Part shown: in pieces, positions 9,910 to 20,208 of the stretch
How the letters are laid out: each line of letters begins with the position of its first letter
Numbering within the stretch: position 1 is the first letter of the stretch
Source of the DNA: Debaryomyces hansenii CBS767
Taxonomy: Eukaryota > Ascomycota > Pichiomycetes > Serinales > Debaryomycetaceae
Direction of reading: 5' to 3'
Assembly: GCF_000006445.2 (NCBI RefSeq)
Contig: NC_006043.2
Coordinates: 248,001 to 312,000 of the forward strand
DNA length: 64,000 nucleotides
Translations under genes and position numbers: made by a program
Notes under the pieces: generated by a model
The model's database searches: none
Told to the model about the DNA's origin: nothing
What the model saw: only the letters and a program-made list of their open reading frames with translations

Positions 9910-10968
9910 ATGGCAAACACAAACTATCAAACTGTAAAACTTGACGATAAATTCGGATATGGTACAATGAGTCTTACATGGACTCCAAATCCACCTCCAT
10001 TTGAACAATCGATCGAAACGATCAAATACGTAACAACCAGTGATATTGGTACTAAGTTGCTCAATGGGGGAGAATTTTATGGTATGGAAGATAAGGAACT
10101 TAATTTGAAGTTGATTAAACAGTTTTTGGAATCCAACGATCCAAAATTGAACTCGGAATTAGTTATTTCTATCAAAGGTGGCTTAAAAGAGGACTTAGCC
10201 CCTGACGGATCAAAAGAAGGTGTTTCCAAATCAATTGAAAATATCATCTCCTATTTTCCTCAAGATAAGGCCGTGAGACCAACTCTAATCTTTGAAGCAG
10301 CTAGGGTTGACCCAACGGTGCCAATTGCACAAACAGTATCATATATTGCTGATTATGTGAAACAAGGAAAGATCGATGGAATCTCTCTTTCAGAAGTTGG
10401 AGCTCAATCTATTGCAAAGGCGTCCGATGAGTTTCCTATTTCTTGTGTCGAAGTTGAATTTTCATTGTTGTGTCAAGACATATTAAGCAATGGTGTATTA
10501 GAAGAATGCTCGAAACGTAACATTCCAATTATCGCTTATTCTCCTATTGGCAGAGGCATTCTTACTGATTCTACTGTGGATAATGCTGACACTTTCTTGT
10601 CACTGTTGGATAAAAATGATTTCAGAAGATTATTTGACAAATTCAATCCTGAAAACTTCGAACATAACATGGTCTTAGTAAAAGAGTTGCATAAGTTTGC
10701 ACATACTAAGAAGAATACATCCTTAGAATCCTTATCTCTCTCTTGGATTTTGAAGATTTCCGGAATTTCAAATTTCGAAGGTATTAAACAAGTAACTAAG
10801 ATTTTGCCAATTCCAAGTGGGTCTACTAAGGAAAGAATCAACAAGAATTTTGGTGAAATTGTTGACTTGACAGATGACGATTTAGCTGAAATCCAGAAGA
10901 TTTGTAAGTCCCATGAAATAAAGGGCTTAAGATACAATAAGCACATGGAAGCTTTGAATTTTGCCTAA
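9910..10968 (+). CDS. Pyridoxal/pyridoxine reductase (aldo-keto reductase)
   Basis: Resembles Schizosaccharomyces pombe plr1 and baker's yeast YPR127W, NADPH-dependent enzymes that interconvert pyridoxal and pyridoxine in the vitamin B6 pathway. The 352-residue product starts with the typical GYGTMSLTW strand. A GGEFYG motif near residues 54-59 carries the catalytic Tyr of aldo-keto reductases. GKIDGISLSEVG and IPIIAYSPIGRG correspond to barrel strands 5-7, and the NADPH-binding ILPIPSGSTKERI motif is near residue 300. All are in the right order and the length is normal, so the gene looks intact. The start is the first ATG, in an AACAATGG context. The physiological substrate is inferred from the family. 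Confidence 0.88.
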   Translation: MANTNYQTVKLDDKFGYGTMSLTWTPNPPPFEQSIETIKYVTTSDIGTKLLNGGEFYGMEDKELNLKLIKQFLESNDPKLNSELVISIKGGLKEDLAPDGSKEGVSKSIENIISYFPQDKAVRPTLIFEAARVDPTVPIAQTVSYIADYVKQGKIDGISLSEVGAQSIAKASDEFPISCVEVEFSLLCQDILSNGVLEECSKRNIPIIAYSPIGRGILTDSTVDNADTFLSLLDKNDFRRLFDKFNPENFEHNMVLVKELHKFAHTKKNTSLESLSLSWILKISGISNFEGIKQVTKILPIPSGSTKERINKNFGEIVDLTDDDLAEIQKICKSHEIKGLRYNKHMEALNFA

Positions 10969-11162
10969 AACGTGTAACTGCCTACATGTCACCGAGTATC
11001 TCACGTATATATGATAGTTTATGATTGTTGAATAAATGAATATGTCAAATCGACTTAGTCTGTAGATAGGACTCCATCTAAAAACGATTTTATCTCTTCG
11101 CAAGTTTCATAGAAATCAAGAAATTGACATTTACAGAAATAAATTGAATAATAATACGAAAC

Positions 11163-11867
11163 ATGAGTTACAGAGAAGATAGAATAATATGTACCTTCTA
11201 TACCAAGATAGGTGCATGTAGACACGGAGAGAAATGTTCAAGAAAACATGTTAAACCATCATCTTCAGATACAATCTTGCTTCCAAATTTATATCAGAAC
11301 CCAAAGCTTAATAAGAACGATGGCGAAGAATTAAACCCAAAACAAGTCCAGGAATACTTCGATCATTTTTATAAAGATATATTTCTTAAGTTTGCATTAT
11401 TTGGTGAGGTCTATTCTATGGTGGTGTGTGAAAACGATAATAATCATTTGAACGGAAATGTATACGTTAAATTTGCCAACGAGGATTCAGCCTACAATGC
11501 TGTAATGCTTCTAAATCAAGAGTGGTTTGGAGGACGTCCGGTGCACTGTGAGTTATCTCCAGTAGAGAGTTTCCACGATGCCAATTGTAGGGCATATGAA
11601 AGTTCTACGTGTAATAGAGGCGATCACTGTAATTTTATGCATATACACAAGCCAACCCCCCAACTTAAGTCCAGTCTATTCAAAAGTCAAGAGAAGAGTA
11701 CATTAACGAAACAACTACAACTTTTACGAGGAGAATTGACTGGTAGCCTGGAAAACGAAAATGTCCAACAAGATGCTGCTGGCGAACAAATTTCCAAACC
11801 TGCTGAAACCACTTCCACAGAAACAGTTGAAAAACTCTTTGCAAGTAGCATACCGTCACATATATAG
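11163..11867 (+). CDS. U2AF small subunit (U2AF35-like splicing factor)
   Basis: Recognises the AG at the 3' splice site as partner of the large U2AF subunit. The 234-residue protein has the family architecture. A first CCCH zinc finger (C10, C19, C25, H29; spacing 8-5-3) is followed by a U2AF-homology RRM (about 45-135), with NGNVYVKFANEDSA as RNP1. A second CCCH finger (C-x7-C-x5-C-x3-H, about 141-160) is followed by a low-complexity tail without the RS domain of animal proteins. Baker's yeast lacks this subunit. Both introns I found here have AG close behind the branch site. S. pombe calls the homologue uaf2. Identity is confident. Confidence 0.92.
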   Translation: MSYREDRIICTFYTKIGACRHGEKCSRKHVKPSSSDTILLPNLYQNPKLNKNDGEELNPKQVQEYFDHFYKDIFLKFALFGEVYSMVVCENDNNHLNGNVYVKFANEDSAYNAVMLLNQEWFGGRPVHCELSPVESFHDANCRAYESSTCNRGDHCNFMHIHKPTPQLKSSLFKSQEKSTLTKQLQLLRGELTGSLENENVQQDAAGEQISKPAETTSTETVEKLFASSIPSHI

Positions 11868-12033
11868 GAAAATACTCTGTCAATACCATAATTTTTGTAA
11901 TTGCGTTGTTTGTACACTAATCTTATCATGAGACTCCGACCTCGAAGTATTAATTCTGAGAACGGGCAATTATTGGCTAAAACGTACCATTTTGAATCGT
12001 TCTTCAATTAATTAATTCAAGTGTCGAAATAAG

Positions 12034-13479
12034 ATGTTGAAGATAGGTCTAATTAGTAGACTGAAGCCTTCTTTGATCACCTTGAATTTGCGGTATGATA
12101 ATTGTGCATTTTCAGCTGGTTCTGGGTTTAGTTTGAGAAATTTTTCAACAGCATATATAATAAGAGAACCTCAGATAACTATTCCTAAAGTATATCAACA
12201 ATACCTAGCTAGAAGAAATATGTCTACGAAAAAGGATTCAGATTCATCAAATCATTCCCATGGTACAATAGATGGAGAATCTAAACATCAACACGGCGAT
12301 GAACATAGCCACGAGCACAGCTTGCTTGGCCATTCACATTCCCATTCACGCCATCAACCGAATGAGTTCCTTTCAGTAAACACTGATACAATTAAGCATA
12401 ATCCTGCGGTTCGTATCACATGGATTGGGTTATTGGTGAATGTGGTAATGGCTGTATCTAAAGGGATTGGTGGTGTTTATTTCCACTCCCAGTCGTTAAT
12501 TGCAGATGCTATTCATTCGATTTCTGATATGTTTGCAGATTTTTTGACATTGGCTACAGTCAACGTAGCCCAGAAGGTTGGGTCGCCTACTCATTACCCG
12601 TTGGGATATGGTAAAATTGAAACGATCGGTTCGGTGTTAGTTAGTGGAGTTCTTTTATTTGCGGGTGTTTCAGTGGGCTGGTCTTCATTGCTACAAGTTT
12701 TTGAATTTGCATTGCCAGCTTACATGTTTGAATATGTTTCTATGATCCAAATTGGCCATTCTCATTCGCATGCTGGATTGGGAAGTGGTGAAGTCGGTGG
12801 TCATAGTCATAGCCATGTGAGCGATGGAGTATCAGATTCATCTATAGTGGCTAATTCTAGGCCGATCCCTAACATCAATGCTGCTTGGTTAGCGGGTGGT
12901 TCTGTTATTGTCAAAGAGATGCTTTATCGTAAGACCATGCAAATTGCTGTTGAAACCAATTCTAAGGTCCTTGTTGCCAATGCTTGGCATCATAGAGTTG
13001 ATTCTTTGACTGCCGTGGTCGCTTTATTAACTGTAGCTGGTGGTAATATATTTAATGTTGCATGGTTAGATTCAATTGGTGGCTTATGTGTTTCAATGTT
13101 GATTATCAAAGCAGGTTGGGATAGTTTCAAAACTTCAATCGTTGAATTGATTGACAAGGGAGAGGATGCTGAGAGTGAAGTATTCTCTAAGGTTCACGAT
13201 ATCATAACAGACGAAATTAAAAATGTTGCTAACAACGAATTCAAGATCGAAAAATTGTCAGTCTTGAATTCTGGAGCAATTACTAATGTTTACATGACTC
13301 TTTCAACATCAAAAGAGTTTCGCCTTAAGGAGCTTAACCAAATAGAATCGAACTTGGTGACAGCCATTAAAGCAGACTATGAATTTGTAAGAAATATTTT
13401 TATTTTATTCAAAGATTCAGAACAACAGAAGATCTCTCAAGATCGTTCTACCGAGCACTCTCATGAAAATAAAAAATAG
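12034..13479 (+). CDS. MMT1: Mitochondrial cation-diffusion-facilitator metal transporter, MMT1/2 type
   Basis: A CDF-family antiporter resembling Mmt1/Mmt2, which move iron (and possibly other metals) across the inner mitochondrial membrane. The N-terminus is basic, hydroxylated and rich in Leu/Phe, as a mitochondrial presequence. A His-rich segment (about 77-108, many HSH/HEH) precedes the membrane domain. CDF signatures follow: SLIADAIHSISDMFADF in TM2 with its paired Asp/His metal site, HYPLGYGKIETIGS, and a second His-rich loop (HSHSHA, HSHSHV; about 245-270) between TM4 and TM5. NAWHHRVDSLTAVV gives the matching TM5 site, and a soluble C-terminal domain ends in HSHENKK. There is one homologue here where baker's yeast has two, so the choice between MMT1 and MMT2 is arbitrary. 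Confidence 0.85.
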   Translation: MLKIGLISRLKPSLITLNLRYDNCAFSAGSGFSLRNFSTAYIIREPQITIPKVYQQYLARRNMSTKKDSDSSNHSHGTIDGESKHQHGDEHSHEHSLLGHSHSHSRHQPNEFLSVNTDTIKHNPAVRITWIGLLVNVVMAVSKGIGGVYFHSQSLIADAIHSISDMFADFLTLATVNVAQKVGSPTHYPLGYGKIETIGSVLVSGVLLFAGVSVGWSSLLQVFEFALPAYMFEYVSMIQIGHSHSHAGLGSGEVGGHSHSHVSDGVSDSSIVANSRPIPNINAAWLAGGSVIVKEMLYRKTMQIAVETNSKVLVANAWHHRVDSLTAVVALLTVAGGNIFNVAWLDSIGGLCVSMLIIKAGWDSFKTSIVELIDKGEDAESEVFSKVHDIITDEIKNVANNEFKIEKLSVLNSGAITNVYMTLSTSKEFRLKELNQIESNLVTAIKADYEFVRNIFILFKDSEQQKISQDRSTEHSHENKK

Positions 13480-13552
13480 ACGACTGGCGATGGAATATAT
13501 GTATATATAAAGTCATGTATATAAACTATTTACAAATAAACAATTAACTTAC

Positions 13553-16500
13553 TTATTTTTTGGATTTTTTATTATTTGATTTTTTCTTTAATTGTTTTTT
13601 AGGGTTCTTTCCTTCAATATATTGCAAGATATCATCAACAGATTTAGAGGCTATTTCAGGGTTAGGCTGAGTTGCATCATTTTTCTTTCCCTTCTTACTG
13701 CTCTTTAATTGTTGTTCAACAGCAGATTTTGCTTTGACTTTACCATTAGATGCGCTTGCTTGTTGAGCAAGAGCTTTCTTTTGTTCTGACTTTTGATGCT
13801 CATTGTAAGCCAAATAGGTAGATATGTTGGTGACAAAACTTAAAGACTTCTTTGAAAGTTGATCATCAGGACCAATGAATTTAGTGAATATATCATTGGC
13901 TGACTTAAACTGGTCCAAAGCAGATTTAAAATCTCCCCCTCCTAACAAAGTACCACCGTATCTGTATCTAAGCATACCACAGATTTGAGATTCTTCTCCG
14001 TTCAATTTAGTTGAAATGGAAATAGCCTTTTCGAATAATTTATTAGCTTGCTGGAATAACTTATGTTCTGATAAGAGTTCAGCCAAGTTAGCATAAGTGT
14101 TGACAGAAGATGGATGGCCATCACCATAAACAAGGGTCCAGTCATTTATAGCCTTATTGTACAAGTTCAAAGCATTTATGTAGTCATCATTTGTACTTTC
14201 GAAGAATGCTGAATTGATGTAAGCAGTAATACTTTCATAGGAGTCAAAACCGGTAGTTCTTTCTGCCAAAATACAAGCCTTACGGGCAATATTACAAGCC
14301 TCACTCTTTAAACCCAATTCTGCATAGTATTGAGATAATAACCCATAGAATTTGCTTGTTTCTGGATGAACTCTGCCGTAAATTTGTTCGTAAACAGACA
14401 ACAAGTTATTCAATAAGTTGATACCTGTTTCAGTTTCACCTTTGAAAATTTGTGCTCTAGCAGTTTCAAATATTTCATCAACGAGACTTGATCTATAAGT
14501 CGAATCCTTCACGATTGGCACAAAATTAACAATATCATCTGTAACGAAAATTGTAGTACGGTCAACAGATTTGGTTATAAGTTGAGACTGTTGTTTCTTA
14601 TTTTTCTTATGCTTAGAAGTTTTAGCTTCGAAGACTTGTGTCTCTACAGCTAATTTATCTTTGACCTTTTCAAATTCTTCATTGGTGAAAGCATATTCCT
14701 GGGATTTCCATTGAATACCATATTTAATGGCAATTTCTCTAAATAATTGAAATGGTCTGATTAAAGTCGAAATCCAATCAGTTGGTAATTCATATCTAAA
14801 ACGAATCAAAACTTCATTCGCAACTAATGCAATAACTTTGTTACTGTTCAATTTAGTAAATTCTAATTCAGTCGCATTGTAGAAACCCTTTAAAGTCTCA
14901 TCGATTATGCATTCTGGGCTTGAATTAATTTCGCTTCCCAACAAACAATTATGGAAATGGGAAACAAAGGCTGGAATTAAGTAAACTGGAATATCAGCAG
15001 AAATCTTACGCAATAAATGCTTCACAGATCTAGCAACCATCTCTTGAACAGAAATTCTATAAAGAGAATCAAAGTTTGCAACAATTGGTTCAAATTCACC
15101 ATTCGAGACTTCCTCTTTGTCATCTTCCTTATTTTTCTCATTATCATTAGCCTTTTCTTCTTCTTTATCTTGATCTTTTCCTTCGGTGGCTTTCTTTTCA
15201 GATTCTTCCTTTCTCTTGGAAATTTCCTCTTCGTTTACTTTTCTGGCTTCTGTAATTTTCTTCAAGTGCTCATCTTTTCTAACACATGCTTGTTCAGCAA
15301 TATGACCCAAGTATCTTAAATTAATACCTTGTTTGTGTAACATTGAGGTTAAGTGATTACCATCAAATGGAGATATTTGCTTTGAGTTTTCTTCTAAAAA
15401 TTCTTCAATCAAATGCTCTTTGATAAACTTAGAAACTTCTCTAACTTCATTTTGGTCATCAGAGCTTTCATCAATTGTCGTAAAAGCATCAGTGTTAATG
15501 GTAATCTGATCAGAAGGAAGTACAATTTGAGGCTTTTCACCGTCTTTAGATTCCAATTTCCCTTCCTTTTCTAAACGTTCTGTTTCTGCCTTGAATAATA
15601 CAGAAACCTTACGTTTCCACCATTCTTCAACTGCCTCATGTCTTAAAGCAGTTTCTCTATGAGGATAAGATGTTTCTTTAGATTCGTCCCAATTAGATTC
15701 GATAAACTCAATATCAAGCGGAGTGGCTCTGTACAAATCAATAATATATTTACGCTCATCAGTACCTTTAACACCCTTTATGTCTTTCGAAGTAATTAAA
15801 TCGCCTTGTGATTTCACGTTATCAAGTAAAGTAACTGGATGTGGCTTTAAATGGAATGCTTCGGCAATAGGTTTCAATACATTTTCGAAAGAAGAGTCAC
15901 TAAAAATCTTTGATCCATCTGTGGATAAACCGTAGCAAACCTTATCCGTTGGCTCTTCCTCATTTTCATCTTCATGACTGGAATCTAAAATACCTGGAAC
16001 AGGTGCTTGACATATAACTCTTTGACCCATATAATCAACGATACAAGTAACCAAATTATAAATACCCTTCGCATCAATTCTGTTCAAAAGTTTAATGGCT
16101 GCTAAATCTTTACTCGAAGTATATCTTGCTGCTTCATTACCACCAGTACAATCAAATGCCCCTGTAGCATTTACACCTAATGAGTAAAAAATTCCATTTC
16201 TCAAATAAATATGATAATCTTTTGGTTCATTTGGATTTAATGGTGTTAAGTTGCCTTTGATAACGTTCATAGCAGTTTCAGTCGCAACCTTATTAAATTC
16301 ATGTAATGATTTCATTAATAATTTCTCTCTTAAAATTCTTTCATTAATGGTAGAGTTTGGTAATTCACGAATAGCTTGAAAATCTTCATTCCATTCTTTA
16401 ACAAATCCCGATCCGTCAACTCCGTTTGAGATCAAAGGTAATTGTGACCTCGAAGCATCCGGTTGATTGGCAAACTTAGATGGATTAACAATCCAAGGAC

Positions 16501-17524
16501 TTGACATTAAAGAGTTTGAAGGGATTAAGAAAGATTCAGGATGTTTACTAGATCTTGATAATACCAATTCATTTTCTTGAATCGTTTTGCTAAAAGAAGG
16601 TGACAATGAATCTACCAAATTAATTAACAAATAATCCTTATGAACTTTACCATTTTCATTCATTTTAATGGCTGGATTAAAGTTAATTGTAGAAGATTTG
16701 TTAACGAAAAACCCTGAAAGATGGCAGGTAATATTGAGAGTTTCATTTTCTAAGGTTTGCAACGTAATATATAACAAGTCACCTTTGAGCTTCTGAAATG
16801 AAGGAACAGGAGACCACTGAGAAACAGTCAATGATTTGATTGGGGTCTTAATACTGCCGCTGATGTTATCAAAGGTTCCAAATTCAACCAAACTAGGAGT
16901 ATTTCCAGAAATCAACTCATCAGTGATTTTGCCTATTTGCTGCTTTTCTTCAGCTGTGAATACAATTTCGGATTTCTTCTCTTCGGTTTGATTGGAATCC
17001 TCCTTGGTACTCTTAGTTTCATCAGTTTCTTTATCTTTGTCATCTTGAGTCTCCGGTTCCGTCTCTTTAACATCTTGTAAGTCAATGTCCCCGAACTTGG
17101 AAACACCACTCAAAACGCCAACTTCAGAACTGTATTTGTCAAGGAAGTGTAAACCAATAACCTCTCTAAACTTGTTCAAGTGATCATAGATAGCGGCCAA
17201 ATTGTAAGGTTTTTCCTTCAATACCAAATTCAACAGATCAATTTCGCCAACACCCAATTCGGTCAAAATGTCATTCAATGGAACCAAATCATCGAAATTT
17301 TCACTAAGATTTATGTCCTGGTAGAAAACATTAAAATTAGTCAAATTCTGTGTAGCAGCCGAAAGATTCAATGTTTCTCTTATATCAGCTAACGTTTCGC
17401 TCAACAATGACGGAACTTCTAAGTCTTCTTCATTGGAGATACAAGCGGGAAGCTTGATTCTCAATGTAATCTGTTTGATGTCTTCTTGAGCCAATGCTTC
17501 TGAAGATGCTTCGTCGGACGACAT
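13553..17524 (-). CDS. CLU1: Clustered-mitochondria protein CLU1
   Basis: Required for normal mitochondrial distribution; it binds mRNAs for mitochondrial proteins and associates with eIF3. The product is 1323 residues, close to the yeast length of 1277. In order it has a ubiquitin-like N-terminal domain (about 20-110), the CLU domain (about 370-640, with EWNEDFQAIRELP at its start), an acidic/Lys-rich low-complexity linker (about 770-820, EEKANDNEKNKEDDKEE) and an eIF3-p135-like section. A TPR array (about 1040-1230, with repeated A-x-L/Y-x2-L-G/S-x-Y patterns) is followed by a Lys-rich tail. The frame stays open a few codons upstream, but the first ATG is at 17524. It converges with the MMT-type gene across only 73 bp. 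Confidence 0.95.
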   Translation of the reverse strand: MSSDEASSEALAQEDIKQITLRIKLPACISNEEDLEVPSLLSETLADIRETLNLSAATQNLTNFNVFYQDINLSENFDDLVPLNDILTELGVGEIDLLNLVLKEKPYNLAAIYDHLNKFREVIGLHFLDKYSSEVGVLSGVSKFGDIDLQDVKETEPETQDDKDKETDETKSTKEDSNQTEEKKSEIVFTAEEKQQIGKITDELISGNTPSLVEFGTFDNISGSIKTPIKSLTVSQWSPVPSFQKLKGDLLYITLQTLENETLNITCHLSGFFVNKSSTINFNPAIKMNENGKVHKDYLLINLVDSLSPSFSKTIQENELVLSRSSKHPESFLIPSNSLMSSPWIVNPSKFANQPDASRSQLPLISNGVDGSGFVKEWNEDFQAIRELPNSTINERILREKLLMKSLHEFNKVATETAMNVIKGNLTPLNPNEPKDYHIYLRNGIFYSLGVNATGAFDCTGGNEAARYTSSKDLAAIKLLNRIDAKGIYNLVTCIVDYMGQRVICQAPVPGILDSSHEDENEEEPTDKVCYGLSTDGSKIFSDSSFENVLKPIAEAFHLKPHPVTLLDNVKSQGDLITSKDIKGVKGTDERKYIIDLYRATPLDIEFIESNWDESKETSYPHRETALRHEAVEEWWKRKVSVLFKAETERLEKEGKLESKDGEKPQIVLPSDQITINTDAFTTIDESSDDQNEVREVSKFIKEHLIEEFLEENSKQISPFDGNHLTSMLHKQGINLRYLGHIAEQACVRKDEHLKKITEARKVNEEEISKRKEESEKKATEGKDQDKEEEKANDNEKNKEDDKEEVSNGEFEPIVANFDSLYRISVQEMVARSVKHLLRKISADIPVYLIPAFVSHFHNCLLGSEINSSPECIIDETLKGFYNATELEFTKLNSNKVIALVANEVLIRFRYELPTDWISTLIRPFQLFREIAIKYGIQWKSQEYAFTNEEFEKVKDKLAVETQVFEAKTSKHKKNKKQQSQLITKSVDRTTIFVTDDIVNFVPIVKDSTYRSSLVDEIFETARAQIFKGETETGINLLNNLLSVYEQIYGRVHPETSKFYGLLSQYYAELGLKSEACNIARKACILAERTTGFDSYESITAYINSAFFESTNDDYINALNLYNKAINDWTLVYGDGHPSSVNTYANLAELLSEHKLFQQANKLFEKAISISTKLNGEESQICGMLRYRYGGTLLGGGDFKSALDQFKSANDIFTKFIGPDDQLSKKSLSFVTNISTYLAYNEHQKSEQKKALAQQASASNGKVKAKSAVEQQLKSSKKGKKNDATQPNPEIASKSVDDILQYIEGKNPKKQLKKKSNNKKSKK

Positions 17525-18099
17525 AACTAACAAATATCCTTATTTGAAACAAATTACAACTTCGGAATATGGAGAAATTTGAAAAGATCGGTAATATTGG
17601 TCGAACTTTTTCAATAATGAAAAATTATGTTTGTGTAACTTTTCATCTTGAGTCCCGGAAGTCTATAGGTTAATTACTGCAAAAAGCTTTCAGAGTGAAT
17701 AGAGATAGCCGATCATACGAGATAGATGTCTGATATAGTTGGGATATATAGTAGGGCTAGTTTGGGGCTTCTCTGCTTTATGAGGACTTTTTTACGTAAA
17801 AGAAAAGGTGTGTGGGGTTTAGCATCGATAACTGTCTACAGTCGAAGTCCTAAAATATACCATATTTGACATCCAAATATGCTCCTAAGTAGTTATTATA
17901 ACTCTAGGGTAGAAATAAGTATATATCTGGTCAATTAGCAGAAGAATCTGATGGAAGAGAAGGATATTCATAGACTTCCCAAAAGAGTAATAAGTGAAGC
18001 ACGAGGCTGCTCGCTTATAAGACCGTTTGCCATTATTTAGGTACTAATTGCATCTAATAAATTTCAAAGATAAAGAACATATCAAATAGCTCAGTGAAT
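17525..18099. promoter_or_regulatory. Divergent CLU1/UFO1 promoter region
   Basis: The 575-bp region separates divergent start codons. It contains AT-rich tracts and poly-purine patches (AAGAAAAGG near 17800) but no confident TATA box, E-box or gene. Confidence 0.4.
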
Positions 18100-20001
18100 A
18101 TGGAACATGGTAATGGTGTAGAGGTGGATGGGTTGGGAAATACGATCAAACATGTTGCCCAGTCTGTTGAATCCTCCAAGTATATCACATTCAACGACTT
18201 ACCTAATGAAATATTGATCCAGGTATTTTCTAACTTAGACCCTATACAGTTGTGTTCGGTGAGATTGGTTTGCAAACACTGGAACTATGCTGTGCTGGAT
18301 AAATCTACATGGATCAAATCCTTTGGGCTAAAGTTTGGTACCAGACAAACGTTTCCTAGCGTAAGTAACTCGAAGCTTTGGATTCTGGAATATTTATACC
18401 GGTTACAAATGTACAAGAAGTGGAAGAAGGCGATAGCAACACACAAAAATTATCAGTTATTGAACAATGAATATGGATTGGTGGATTTTGCCTTGACCAA
18501 TTTTGCCCAGGACAAGTTGTTGACATTTGCAAGGATAAGTGGTGATATTTCGATGTGTAATTTGAATAATGGTAAGAACCAAACGTTTATACCTGGGAAC
18601 TATTTATTGACCCAAATAACATGTTACGCAGTTAACTGGACTTATTTAATGGTTGGGAAATTGAATGGAGAGTTGTACTTGAAGAATTTGATAACGTCTA
18701 CATCATCTGGTTCAAATCGGTCATCACTTATAAAATTTGAAGATGGAGAGAATTCTCGCAATGATACTATAACTGGATGTTGCTTAAACTATCACTTCGA
18801 TAAAAGGAAGGAAAGCATCGATTGTATTTCCTCCTCGATAAAGGGTAGTTTAAAGTGCTGGAATTTAGGTGGGAAGTTAATTAAAAAAATTGAACTTAAT
18901 GAGCCCATAATAACAGTCAAATCAGACTTCAAGAATTACATTATAGCACAGGGCCAGAAGAAAACTTTTATAATTCATATCCGTACGTTTGAAATAGTCA
19001 GTATCGAAATGGGTATGTCAATTGAAGAATTTGAGAACAGCTTCGTTGACGTGGATTATGGAGACTCAAACGTTGTTATTTGCTATGAATCAACAATCAA
19101 GGTAATTAATTTTAAAAATCTAGGAAACGTAAGGCTTAAGGAGGTTATTTTGCCAGATGATGTAAGTATTCTTGAAAGCAAATTTCAAACGGTACCATAT
19201 AGTAAATTGCATAATAGAGATTCAGAAATTGCCGGTAGTGATGGATTGATGTGTGCCAATATTTTATCTGATGACACAGTAATCGTGTGGAACATTAGAG
19301 ACTCTGCAACTCAGATTGTTCCACAGTGCACAATTACACCTATATTTAATAAGCATCACCCAGCGATACCCAATGACCGTACTTATGCTACATCGATCGC
19401 ATTAAATAACTCCGTAATAGCCATAGGAGGATACAATGGTTTTACTAATTTGTATAATATATTTACTGGTGACTTTATAAGAGAATGCTCCATTAAATTT
19501 CCCAAGAGACTTAGTCATATGTACCAGCATATTATTCCTATAAAAGATATCCAATTGAATGATAGTCCCACTTCGTCTAACGGTATAATAATATGCGGTG
19601 ACGCTATTCAGTATTTCCAATTTGGTGAACCAAAGCAGCAGACAACAACTACGACTAAAAAGAGGTTGAATGTTGGGCCTTCCAACAAACAAGTTGTACA
19701 TCAAAATATCAAAGATGAAATAGACGATTATGAAAATCTACAGGAGGCGAAACACAGAAGAGAATTACTTTTCGCAAAGTATAATGGCGACAAATATGAC
19801 GATAATGATGATGAGCTTTCAATAGCGATTGCCTTGAGTGAGAGCTTTCAGAATTCCAACGGTTCGAAAGCAGAAAGTGTTGATGATGATGAAGACGCAC
19901 AGCTTAAACTAGCGATTGAGCTCTCGAAATCAACCGAAACAGAACCGGTGGATAATGATGATATAGAACAGATATTAAAGTTATCATTAATAGATCAATA
20001 A
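18100..20001 (+). CDS. UFO1: F-box/WD-like protein with C-terminal ubiquitin-interacting motifs
   Basis: Substrate receptor of an SCF ubiquitin ligase; in baker's yeast Ufo1 targets the Ho endonuclease and Rho regulators. The 633-residue product has an F-box at about 29-72 (FNDLPNEILIQVFSNLDPIQL through STW) and a divergent WD/beta-propeller region. Three UIM-like helices end the protein: DDELSIAIALSESF, DAQLKLAIELSKS and IEQILKLSLI, matching the three UIMs known in Ufo1. RPM2 follows directly, as in the baker's yeast UFO1 (YML088W)-RPM2 (YML091C) neighbourhood. Codon 66, inside the F-box, is CTG; Ser there gives the common SDxSxW F-box ending. The first ATG in frame is at 18100. The conserved order makes the call strong despite weak propeller similarity. 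Confidence 0.88.
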   Translation: MEHGNGVEVDGLGNTIKHVAQSVESSKYITFNDLPNEILIQVFSNLDPIQLCSVRLVCKHWNYAVLDKSTWIKSFGLKFGTRQTFPSVSNSKLWILEYLYRLQMYKKWKKAIATHKNYQLLNNEYGLVDFALTNFAQDKLLTFARISGDISMCNLNNGKNQTFIPGNYLLTQITCYAVNWTYLMVGKLNGELYLKNLITSTSSGSNRSSLIKFEDGENSRNDTITGCCLNYHFDKRKESIDCISSSIKGSLKCWNLGGKLIKKIELNEPIITVKSDFKNYIIAQGQKKTFIIHIRTFEIVSIEMGMSIEEFENSFVDVDYGDSNVVICYESTIKVINFKNLGNVRLKEVILPDDVSILESKFQTVPYSKLHNRDSEIAGSDGLMCANILSDDTVIVWNIRDSATQIVPQCTITPIFNKHHPAIPNDRTYATSIALNNSVIAIGGYNGFTNLYNIFTGDFIRECSIKFPKRLSHMYQHIIPIKDIQLNDSPTSSNGIIICGDAIQYFQFGEPKQQTTTTTKKRLNVGPSNKQVVHQNIKDEIDDYENLQEAKHRRELLFAKYNGDKYDDNDDELSIAIALSESFQNSNGSKAESVDDDEDAQLKLAIELSKSTETEPVDNDDIEQILKLSLIDQ

Positions 20002-20122
20002 CTAAGTACCTTTATACTCCTAATTCTATTAAATATATTTATAGACTTTATACATGATTAATGTGGAGGAATGCCGAGTTGTCCCTATATCCGAAAACTT
20101 CCGGCGGATACAGAATTTTTAT

Positions 20123-20137
20123 AAAAAAAAAAAAAAA
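20123..20137. promoter_or_regulatory. Poly(dA:dT) tract before RPM2
   Basis: A run of 15 A lies about 72 bp before the RPM2 start. It follows a GC-rich patch, TTCCGGCGGATA (20099-20110), unusual in this AT-rich spacer. Such tracts commonly exclude nucleosomes at yeast promoters. Confidence 0.45.
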
Positions 20138-20208
20138 GCTTAATAAAAAACACCTAAAAAGAGCACTATTGACCCAACCTTATTAAGGAGTATAATGATT
20201 AATTAAGG

